Of a stretch of 28,215 nt of DNA, positions 15,450 through 22,718 are shown in pieces. The translations under genes were made by a program, and so were the position numbers. The notes beneath the pieces were generated by a model that was given only the letters and a program-made list of their open reading frames with translations, did not search any database and was not told the origin of the DNA. The DNA is taken from the NCBI GenBank assembly GCA_050250795.1, contig JBFWNZ010000008.1:1-28215 (forward strand), in the 5' to 3' direction. The DNA is from JBFWNZ01 sp050250795. Its GTDB lineage: Bacteria; Pseudomonadota; Alphaproteobacteria; UBA8366. Position 1 is the stretch's first letter; each line of letters starts with the position of its first letter.

Positions 15450-17216
15450 CTATCCGGCGGCGAGTGTCGGACCGCGCAGCGCCACCCGGTTGCGCCCGCT
15501 CTTCTTCGCCTCGTAAAGCGCGTTGTCCGCCTCGGCGGTAATCGCCTCGATGGACATGTCGGCGTGGAGAAGGCACGCGCCGACGCTGATCGTGACAGGC
15601 AGTTCAGCCCGGTCCTCCAGTCGGATCGGCGTGCCGCCGACGGCTTGACGTACCTTCTCCGCGATCCGCCGCAGCATCTCGGGATCGCCCGCCTCGACCA
15701 GCATGATGAACTCGTCCCCGCCCCAGCGGCCGATGACGTCATAGGCGCGCAGCGAACCGCCCATGCGCCGGGCCACCTCGACCAGCACGGCATCGCCCGC
15801 CCGATGGCCATAGCGGTCGTTGATCTGCTTGAACAGGTCGAGGTCGATCATGATCAGGCCGAGGCCCGCTCCGCTGCGTCTGGCGCGATTCCGCTCCACC
15901 TCGACCGCATGCAGAAAACCGCGCCGGTTGTAGATGTCGGTCAGCAGATCGATATGGGCCAGCCGTTCCAGCTTCTCGGTGCGCTCGCGCACCACCGATT
16001 CCAGGTGCTGGGTGTGCTCGCGGACAGTGCCGGCCATCTCGCCGAAATCCCGGAACAGCCGGTCGATCTCGTCGGCCGGACGGTCGGGAACCGGCGGTGC
16101 GGCAACGCTGAAATCGCCCGCGCGCATCCGGGCCACCCAGCCTTCGAGCAGGGCCAGCCGGTCGAGCACGCTGCGCTTGAACAGCATTGCGGCCAGCACC
16201 GTCGCCAGCGCCAGGATGGCCGCCAGCAGCGCCGCGATCGGCCGGAACACGCCGCGGTCGATGATCCGGTCGACATCCATCAGCGTGACGTTGAACCAGC
16301 CGATGCGGTCCAGATAGCCGATTCCCGCCAGCACCTGCTGGCCGCCGATCCGCACGAACCGCGCTTCGACCGCCGTGCCGCCCGCAGCGACACGCTCCAT
16401 CGTCGCCGCGACGGCCGCGCGGTCGACGGGGTCGTCCAGCAGCTTGAAGATCGTGTTCTTCGACTTGGTGTCCTTGGTCAGGCTGTGGAAGTCGATGAGC
16501 TTGGGATCGCGATGCGCCTGAATCGCGCCGTTGCGGTCCACGAAGATGCTTTCTACCCCCCGCTGGTCGACATCGACCACCTCGCGGATGAAGCTGGTCA
16601 GGTCGATGCCGGTGCCGACAACGCCCAGCGTCCGCCCCTCCGCCGTCACCTTGCAGTTGATCCAGACATTGGTGACGCGCAGGTTGTCGTCGTGATCGAC
16701 ATTGAGCTGGCAGCCGTCCGGCCCGGATCGGGTGGCGAAGTACCAGCCGTCCCGCGGATTGTCCTTGTCGATCCGGTAGCGGAACTGCTGTCCCGCATAG
16801 CTGTTGTCGCGATCGTTGAAATAGTAGTTGCCGGACCTGTCGATCACGAAGAAATAGCTGCCGCCCTTGAAGGCCTCGCGATAGTGCTCCAGTTCGGACA
16901 GTCCGCGTTCGCGGCTCTCCGGCCGTTCCTCCTCCTCCGCCCAGGCCCGCAGGGCCGGCGAGCGGGCCAGCGTCTGGGCCAGGGACGCCTCGCGCATCAA
17001 GGTCTCAAGGCCGCGATAGCGGTCGAACAGTACCTGCTTCTCGGCGAACAGCGTGCCGAGCTTGACGATGGTGCGATTGATGATCCAGTCGAAGGCGACA
17101 TAAGCCGGGACCGAGACGGCGACGAAAATCGCCACCATCAGCAGCATGACCCGAACCCGCAGGCTGGTTCGGAACGATCCGATCAATCGGCGTGGCATTA
17201 TGAACTGGCCGTCCAC
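15450..17216 (-). CDS. Membrane diguanylate cyclase, Cache-HAMP-GGDEF
   Basis: This 588-residue protein has a transmembrane helix at about 23-45, then a large periplasmic double-Cache-type sensor (about 46-330; YYFNDRDNSYAGQQFRYRIDKDNPRDGWYF is typical). A second helix follows at about 331-352, then a HAMP-like linker and coiled coil (353-420), and a C-terminal GGDEF domain. The signature is intact (GGDEF 499-503) and an inhibitory RxxD site stands at 490-493, so it should make cyclic-di-GMP under product inhibition. LTDIYNRRGF and DLDLFKQINDRYGHRAGD complete the active site. ATG 17198 (codon 7) is an alternative start. The MmgE/PrpD gene follows after 9 bp. The sensed ligand is unknown; dCache sensors often bind amino or organic acids. 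Confidence 0.92.
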   Translation of the reverse strand: MDGQFIMPRRLIGSFRTSLRVRVMLLMVAIFVAVSVPAYVAFDWIINRTIVKLGTLFAEKQVLFDRYRGLETLMREASLAQTLARSPALRAWAEEEERPESRERGLSELEHYREAFKGGSYFFVIDRSGNYYFNDRDNSYAGQQFRYRIDKDNPRDGWYFATRSGPDGCQLNVDHDDNLRVTNVWINCKVTAEGRTLGVVGTGIDLTSFIREVVDVDQRGVESIFVDRNGAIQAHRDPKLIDFHSLTKDTKSKNTIFKLLDDPVDRAAVAATMERVAAGGTAVEARFVRIGGQQVLAGIGYLDRIGWFNVTLMDVDRIIDRGVFRPIAALLAAILALATVLAAMLFKRSVLDRLALLEGWVARMRAGDFSVAAPPVPDRPADEIDRLFRDFGEMAGTVREHTQHLESVVRERTEKLERLAHIDLLTDIYNRRGFLHAVEVERNRARRSGAGLGLIMIDLDLFKQINDRYGHRAGDAVLVEVARRMGGSLRAYDVIGRWGGDEFIMLVEAGDPEMLRRIAEKVRQAVGGTPIRLEDRAELPVTISVGACLLHADMSIEAITAEADNALYEAKKSGRNRVALRGPTLAAG

Positions 17217-17298
17217 CGTTACATGCCGGCGAAGCGAGCGGCACGAGCCCGTTCATCCGGTTTACTGAAATCATTCTAAGCGAGGCCGCATGACGGCG

Positions 17299-17733
17299 CT
17301 ATCCGCCATGACGCCGCAGCGTCCAGGCGGATTGCAGCCGAAAGGCGGCCATCCCCGCCAGCATCGCCAGGACGAAGGCGATCAGCCGGCCCGGTGCCAG
17401 CGCCAGACCCGCGACAGCCGGGCCAGGGCACAGACCGGCCAGCCCCCAGCCAATCCCGAAAATCGCGGAACCGGCAAGAAGCGGCAGGTCGATCCGACTT
17501 GCCGTCGGAAGCTGAAAGCCCTCTGCGAACAACGGCCCGGCCCGGCGCCGGACCAGCCGGAATCCCAGCAGCGCGGTCCCGGTCGCACCGGCCAGCACGA
17601 AGGCCAGGCTGGGGTCCCAGGAACCGGCGATGTCGAGGAAGTTCTGAACCTTGGCCGGGTTCACCATCTGCGAAACGGCAAGCCCCGCCCCGAACAGAAA
17701 GCCGGCGAGCAATGCGGCGACGATCCGGGCCAT
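17299..17733 (-). CDS. DUF6691 / YeeE-YedE half-transporter (PmpB-like)
   Basis: This 144-residue protein has about four membrane helices (1-20, 42-60, 83-101 and 108-128). It carries the family motifs NPAKVQNFLDIAGSWDPSL and GIGWGLAGLCPGPA with Cys102. It is one half of the YeeE/YedE-type thiosulfate/sulfur-compound permeases that are often split in two (PmpA and PmpB); conserved cysteines relay the sulfur substrate through the membrane. It starts 1 bp after the stop of its partner, so the two are coupled. The frame is open upstream to 17997, but that part is arginine-rich shadow sequence of the partner gene. Confidence 0.88.
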   Translation of the reverse strand: MARIVAALLAGFLFGAGLAVSQMVNPAKVQNFLDIAGSWDPSLAFVLAGATGTALLGFRLVRRRAGPLFAEGFQLPTASRIDLPLLAGSAIFGIGWGLAGLCPGPAVAGLALAPGRLIAFVLAMLAGMAAFRLQSAWTLRRHGG

Positions 17734-17734
17734 G

Positions 17735-18160
17735 TCACAGCCCCGCCGCATGACGGACCAGAAAAACCGTGAGCATCGCCGTGGCAAGGAAGGTCGCCGT
17801 CGCGGCAAGAGACCGCGGCGACAACCGGGCCAGACCGCAGACGCCATGGCCGCTGGTGCAGCCGCTGCCCAGCCGCGAGCCGTATCCGACCAGGAAGCCG
17901 GCGAGGATCGCGACCGTTCCGGACGCTTCCATTGCAAACGGCGGCGTCCCGCCGAGCCCGGCCACCGCCGCAGCACCGGCGGGAAGACCGAGGACAAAAG
18001 CCAGCCGCCAGCCGAATTCGCTGCGCGACGGGGCGAACAACCCGCCCAGAATGCCGCTGATACCGGCGATCCGTCCGTCCGCCAGCAGCAGCAGAACGGC
18101 TGCCAGCCCGATCATAATGCCACCGGCCAGGGCCGGCAGCGGCGTAAAGGCAGTCTCCAT
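17735..18160 (-). CDS. YeeE/YedE half-transporter (PmpA-like)
   Basis: This 141-residue membrane protein has about four helices and the defining motif GSGCTSGHGVCGLARLSPRS, with Cys101, His105 and Cys108. Together with the DUF6691 protein it should form a complete sulfur-compound (for example thiosulfate or persulfide) permease of the inner membrane. A strong AGGAGGGGG ribosome-binding sequence lies just before the ATG at 18160, directly after and partly over the ATPase stop (10-bp gap), so all three genes are probably one transcript. No rhodanese or ArsR regulator is encoded next to it, unlike many pmpAB loci. Confidence 0.88.
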   Translation of the reverse strand: METAFTPLPALAGGIMIGLAAVLLLLADGRIAGISGILGGLFAPSRSEFGWRLAFVLGLPAGAAAVAGLGGTPPFAMEASGTVAILAGFLVGYGSRLGSGCTSGHGVCGLARLSPRSLAATATFLATAMLTVFLVRHAAGL

Positions 18161-18170
18161 CTCCCCCTCC

Positions 18171-20981
18171 TCACGTCACGCTTGTCGAATGGCCGCGCCG
18201 CCGGCGCCCCCAAGCATCCGCAACGGCACGCCAGAGCCATTTCTCGGCCTCCACAACGGCCAGCAACGCAATGCCGGTCGCAACCGCCGCCAGCCCGTCC
18301 GGGACCGACACCGGCCGGGTGCCGAAGACCGATTGCATCGCCGGCAGATAGGTGAAGGCGAACTGGGCCGCCGTCACCGCGGCAACGCCGATCAGGACCG
18401 GGCGCGTACCCAGGACACCGCGCCATGTCAGCGCGGTGCCGTGAACGTATCGCGCACTGAACAAATAGAAGATCTCCATCGTCACGATCGCGTTGACGGT
18501 CAGGGTCTGCGCAGTCTCGACCGGCAGGGCCCGGCCGACCGCCCAGCCATAGGTTCCGAACGCCCCCGCCACCATCACGCCGGACACGAACAGGATGCGC
18601 CAGACCAGCCGTGGCGACAGGAGGCTTTGCCCCGGCGGCCGCGGCGGCCGGCGCATGGTACCGCTCTCCGTCGGCTCGAACGCCAGGGTGAGTCCGAGCG
18701 CGACGGCGGTCACCATGTTGATCCACAGAATCTGAACCGGCGTCACCGGCAGCGCGAGGCCGAACAGGATCGCCAGGATGATGGTCAGCGCCTCTCCGCC
18801 ATTGGTCGGCAGGGTCCAGGCGATGACCTTGGTGACGTTGTCGTAGACCGTACGCCCTTCGCGAACGGCAGCCACAATCGAGGCGAAGTTGTCGTCCGCC
18901 AGGACCATATGGCTTGCCTCTTTCGCCGCCTCGGTCCCCTTGCGCCCCATCGCGACACCGACATCGGCGCGCTTCAGCGCCGGGGCGTCGTTCACGCCGT
19001 CGCCCGTCATTGCGACGACGGAGCCGTCCGCCTGAAAGGCTTCGATCAGCCGCAGCTTGTGCTCGGGTGTCGTCCGGGCAAAAACGGCAGCGCTGCGTGC
19101 GACGGATCGAAATGCATCCTCGTCCAGCGCATCCAGATCGGCGCCGGTCACAGCGTTGGGACGCTCGGCAAGGCCGATCTGCGCGGCGATGGCCGATGCC
19201 GTCGCGGCATGGTCGCCGGTAATCATCCGCACGGCGATTCCCGCCGCACGGCACTCCGCGATGGCGGCCACCGCCTCGCTGCGCGGCGGGTCGATCAGTC
19301 CGAGCAGACCCAGCAGCGTCAACCCCTCTCCGGCATCCGCCGGGACGAGCGTGTCGCGACCGGCCGGCAGGCGGCGCTTGGCGACTGCGATCACCCTCTG
19401 CCCTTCCGCCGCCAGCGCCTCGACCGCCGCCAGCCAGACGGCCGTATCGACGGGCACGGCGCCGGCCGCCGACGCGGCGTCCCCGCACATTGCCAGGATG
19501 CGTTCCGGCGCGCCCTTCGCATAGACCGCCGCCACTCCATCCTCCATCCGGTGCAGGGTCGCCATGAAGCGATGCCGGGCGTCGAAGGGAATTTCGTCCA
19601 GGCGTTCGAACCGCGCCCGGGCGGCCGAAATGTCGTGGCCGGCCTTGGCTGCCAGAACCAGCAACGCCCCTTCCATCGGATCGCCGGCCACCGACCAGTC
19701 ATGCCCCGACTGTCGAAGCTGCGCGTCATTGCACAGCAGCGCCGCGAGCGCCAGTTCCTCCAGCACGCGGTCCGCCGCCGGGTCCAGGGGAACCTCGCCG
19801 GCGCGGAAGCCACCCGACGGACGGTATCCGATACCGTCGACCGCGATGGTCCGATCCGCGGTCACGACGCTGCACACCGTCATCTCGTTGCGCGTCAGCG
19901 TACCCGTCTTGTCCGAGCAGATGACGGAGACCGCCCCCAGCGTCTCGACCGCGGGCAGGCTGCGCAGAATGGCGTTCCGGCGCGCCATCCGCCGCATGCC
20001 CACCGCCAGGGCGATGGTCATCACGGCCGGCAATCCTTCCGGGATCGCAGCAACGGCCAGCCCCACCACGATCATGAAAGCATCGGCAAGCACGTAACCG
20101 TCGGCCAGGACCGCATAGGCCCACAGCAGGACGGAGACCGCCAGCACGGCCATCGTCACCTGCCGCGCGAAGGCGTCCATCTGCCGGACGAGCGGGGTCG
20201 GCGGCCGCTCCACCGTCCGCAACAATCCGCTGATACGCCCGAGTTCGGTTGCCGGTCCCGTCGCCACGGCGGCGCCGACGGCATGCCCGGCCGTGACGAG
20301 CGTCCCCGAAAAAGCCATCGAACGCCGGTCGGCAAGCGCGGCACTGTCCCGCACGGCGGCGGCGCCCTTCTCGACCGGCACCGATTCCCCGGTGAGGGCG
20401 GCCTCGTCGATCCGCAGGCTGTGCGTGCGGACGAGGCGCAGATCGGCCGGCACCCGGTCGCCGGCCTCCAGCGCCACAAGGTCGCCCCGGACCACGGCGG
20501 CCGCATCGATGGCGCTGCGAACGCCGTCGCGGATGACCGTGGCCTGCGGATCGATCATGGCATGGATCGCATCCAGGGCGCATTCCGCACGCCCCTCCTG
20601 CACGAACCCGATCAAGGCATTGATCGCGACGACACCGAAGATAACGAGCGCATCCGCCACATGCCCGATGCCCGCGGCAAGCACGCCCGCCGCGAGCAGG
20701 ACATAGATCAGCAGGTTCCGGAACTGCGCCAGAAAGCGGACCAGGGCACTCCGCCGGGGCGCAGCCGGCAGCCGGTTCGGTCCACAGGCCGACAGACGCC
20801 GCGCCGCCTCGACCTCGGCAAGCCCCTGGAGCCCGGTCCGCAAGGCCGTCAGCGCAGCCTCGACGCTCAAGCCATGCCAGGCGGGCTCCGTCGCCGCGGG
20901 AATATCGCTATGTGCCGGCGTGGGTCGGCTCCTCTTCGGAAAGCATCGATCCGGCCGATTCCGGAACGCCTCCGCAACCAA
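18171..20981 (-). CDS. P2-type cation-transporting ATPase
   Basis: This is a 936-residue P-type ATPase if counted from the TTG at 20981. In order it shows the N-terminal cation-ATPase domain (WHGLSVEAALTAL, 35-70), TGES (198-201), IPEGLP in helix M4 (313-318), the phosphorylated Asp357 in CSDKTGTLT, KGAPE in the nucleotide domain, GDGVNDAPALK, and four to six C-terminal helices. M5 has NGGEALT. M6 reads ILWINMVTAVALG, so the acidic ligand of calcium pumps (the Asp of NLVTDG) is Ala. The transported ion (Ca, Mg, Na or K) cannot be read off. No ATG or GTG precedes the conserved N-terminal domain and an in-frame TGA stands just before the TTG. TTG 20981 is therefore the best start, but uncertain. 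The gene leads the YeeE/YedE pair. Confidence 0.88.
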   Translation of the reverse strand: MVAEAFRNRPDRCFPKRSRPTPAHSDIPAATEPAWHGLSVEAALTALRTGLQGLAEVEAARRLSACGPNRLPAAPRRSALVRFLAQFRNLLIYVLLAAGVLAAGIGHVADALVIFGVVAINALIGFVQEGRAECALDAIHAMIDPQATVIRDGVRSAIDAAAVVRGDLVALEAGDRVPADLRLVRTHSLRIDEAALTGESVPVEKGAAAVRDSAALADRRSMAFSGTLVTAGHAVGAAVATGPATELGRISGLLRTVERPPTPLVRQMDAFARQVTMAVLAVSVLLWAYAVLADGYVLADAFMIVVGLAVAAIPEGLPAVMTIALAVGMRRMARRNAILRSLPAVETLGAVSVICSDKTGTLTRNEMTVCSVVTADRTIAVDGIGYRPSGGFRAGEVPLDPAADRVLEELALAALLCNDAQLRQSGHDWSVAGDPMEGALLVLAAKAGHDISAARARFERLDEIPFDARHRFMATLHRMEDGVAAVYAKGAPERILAMCGDAASAAGAVPVDTAVWLAAVEALAAEGQRVIAVAKRRLPAGRDTLVPADAGEGLTLLGLLGLIDPPRSEAVAAIAECRAAGIAVRMITGDHAATASAIAAQIGLAERPNAVTGADLDALDEDAFRSVARSAAVFARTTPEHKLRLIEAFQADGSVVAMTGDGVNDAPALKRADVGVAMGRKGTEAAKEASHMVLADDNFASIVAAVREGRTVYDNVTKVIAWTLPTNGGEALTIILAILFGLALPVTPVQILWINMVTAVALGLTLAFEPTESGTMRRPPRPPGQSLLSPRLVWRILFVSGVMVAGAFGTYGWAVGRALPVETAQTLTVNAIVTMEIFYLFSARYVHGTALTWRGVLGTRPVLIGVAAVTAAQFAFTYLPAMQSVFGTRPVSVPDGLAAVATGIALLAVVEAEKWLWRAVADAWGRRRRGHSTSVT

Positions 20982-21039
20982 CCTTCAAGTAGGCGATGCC
21001 CCGCGCATCCGCCATCCGGCAAGACGCCGCAAGCTGCGA

Positions 21040-21492
21040 TCAATCCACCTTTGCGCATTTCAGCACGTCGTCTTCGATGGCCTCGACCATCACGCCGGTC
21101 GCATCCTTCGGATGCAGCAGCCACCGTCCGCCCATCCCGGCGCCGAGCGCGGGACGCGTTGCCACCCGCAGGCCTTTTCCCGTCAGCGCGGCGGCGCTGG
21201 CCGCGGCATCGTCGACCTGCATGCAGACGAGGTAGAAGCCCTCGCCGGCCTTGGCCAGACGCTGGGCCAGCGGGTGATCGGCATCGGACTTGTCGATCAA
21301 CTCCATGAACTCGACCGCGATCTCGTCGGTCGAGCCGCCCGCCGATAGAAACACGCTGCGCACGCCTTCGCCGGCAAAGGTCAGGTCGTTGACCTGCACG
21401 AAGCCAAACGTCTCGCGCCAATGCGCCGCCGCGGCATCGGCATCGTGCACCAACAGGCAGATATGGCTGATCTTGCGCACCATCCGGCTCAT
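21040..21492 (-). CDS. VOC (glyoxalase-fold) protein, methylmalonyl-CoA epimerase-like
   Basis: This 150-residue protein consists of two VOC half-repeats. Similarity to methylmalonyl-CoA epimerase is seen in ISHICLLVHD (His10), VEFMEL (Glu61), and LLHPKDATGVMVEAIE (Glu137). The metal-binding His expected in the GIHHIAFEV segment is missing: the site reads FYLVCMQV (86-93). It may therefore be another lyase, an isomerase or a dioxygenase-like member of the superfamily. ATG 21492 has a strong GGGAGG six nt upstream, which rules out earlier in-frame codons. It is divergent from the TRAP operon, with 203 bp between them, and lies 58 bp before the ATPase gene on the same strand. Confidence 0.82.
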   Translation of the reverse strand: MSRMVRKISHICLLVHDADAAAAHWRETFGFVQVNDLTFAGEGVRSVFLSAGGSTDEIAVEFMELIDKSDADHPLAQRLAKAGEGFYLVCMQVDDAAASAAALTGKGLRVATRPALGAGMGGRWLLHPKDATGVMVEAIEDDVLKCAKVD

Positions 21493-21695
21493 GCGGTTCC
21501 TCCCGAGCATTTTGCCTATCCGGTCCGAAGCCCGCGCGCTTGTCCAGCCCCGAAGCCCGGCCTTTTGCGCCATCCGGTTGCATCGAACTGCGAGTCCGGA
21601 TCAAATGCGAGCCGGAACGGGGGCTCGGTCAAGCCCTGCGGCCGCGCCTGCGCGGTAACGCTCAACAGGATCGTGAAAAGGGAGGTAAACCAGCC

Positions 21696-22655
21696 ATGCT
21701 TCGCAATACCGTCGGACGACCGCTCGCCGGTCTGCTCGCGCTGTCGGCCGTCGCCGCAGCGCCGGTGGCCGCCCAGGCAGAGGAATTCATCAACATTCTC
21801 ACCGGCGGCACCAGCGGCGTCTACTATCCGCTCGGCGTCGCGCTGTCCAAGATCTACGGCGAAGGCATCAAGGATGCCCGCGCGCAAGTCCAGTCGACCA
21901 AGGCCTCGGTGGAGAACCTCAACCTGCTGCAGCAGGGCCGCGGCGAAATCGCCTTCGCGCTGGGCGATGCGGTGAAGCTGGGCTGGGAAGGCAACACCGA
22001 AGCCGGCTTCCCCGCGAAGCTGGACAAGCTGCGTGCGGTGGCCGCGATCTATCCCAACTACGTCCAGATCGTCACCACCAAGGCCGCAGGCGTGAAAACG
22101 CTGGCCGACCTGAAGGGCAAGAGCCTGTCCGTGGGCGCGCCGAAATCGGGGACCGAGCTCAACGCCCGCGCGATCCTGGGTGCCGGCGGCCTCAGCTATT
22201 CGGACCTCAGCCGCACGGAATACCTCCCCTTCGGCGAATCGGTCGAACTGATGAAGAACCGCCAGATCGACGGCACCTTGCAGTCCGCCGGGCTCGGTGT
22301 GGCCTCGATCCGCGACCTCGCCACCTCAGTGCCGATCCAGGTCGTCGCGGTCCCGGCGGCCATCGTCGCCAAGATCGGCGCGCCTTACATTTCCGCGACC
22401 ATTCCGGCCGGAACTTATGAAGGACAGACCGAAGCGGTGGAGACGGCCGCCATCGGCAACATCCTCGTCACCCATTCCGGCGTCAGCGACGCGACGGTCT
22501 ACCAGATGACCAAGCTGCTGTTCGAGCACCTCGACGGAATGGTCGCGGCCCATGCGGCAGCCAAGGATATCAAGCTGGAGAACGCGACCAAGGGTCTGCC
22601 GATCCCGCTGCATCCGGGCGCTGCGAAGTACTACAAGGAAAAGGGCATCAACTGA
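21696..22655 (+). CDS. TAXI-type TRAP transporter substrate-binding protein
   Basis: This 319-residue periplasmic protein has a clear signal peptide (1-28, ending VAAQA). It carries the TAXI family opening FINILTGGTSGVYYPLGVALSKIY, plus YVQIVTTKAAGVKTLADLKGKSLSVGAPKSGTELNARAIL and the C-terminal PLHPGAAKYYKEKG. It captures a substrate, usually an organic acid or amino acid such as glutamate, and hands it to the fused permease encoded 63 bp downstream. ATG 21696 has GGGAGG upstream (10-nt spacing). It is first in a three-gene operon with the permease and DUF1850. Confidence 0.93.
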   Translation: MLRNTVGRPLAGLLALSAVAAAPVAAQAEEFINILTGGTSGVYYPLGVALSKIYGEGIKDARAQVQSTKASVENLNLLQQGRGEIAFALGDAVKLGWEGNTEAGFPAKLDKLRAVAAIYPNYVQIVTTKAAGVKTLADLKGKSLSVGAPKSGTELNARAILGAGGLSYSDLSRTEYLPFGESVELMKNRQIDGTLQSAGLGVASIRDLATSVPIQVVAVPAAIVAKIGAPYISATIPAGTYEGQTEAVETAAIGNILVTHSGVSDATVYQMTKLLFEHLDGMVAAHAAAKDIKLENATKGLPIPLHPGAAKYYKEKGIN

Positions 22656-22718
22656 CGCCACGGCATGGGCCGGCGGGGACCGATGACCCGGCCGGCCCAT
22701 ACCCGTCGAGGGCAAGCC

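Noticed and set aside
15564..17279. Plus-strand open frame of about 570 codons opposite the diguanylate cyclase
   Set aside because: The GGDEF/Cache gene on the minus strand explains the sequence fully.
17769..21308. Plus-strand open frame of nearly 1,180 codons opposite the P-type ATPase and sulfur permease genes
   Set aside because: It is a shadow of well-conserved genes on the other strand, is rich in Arg/Gly/His/Gln and has no recognisable domain; high GC makes such frames long.
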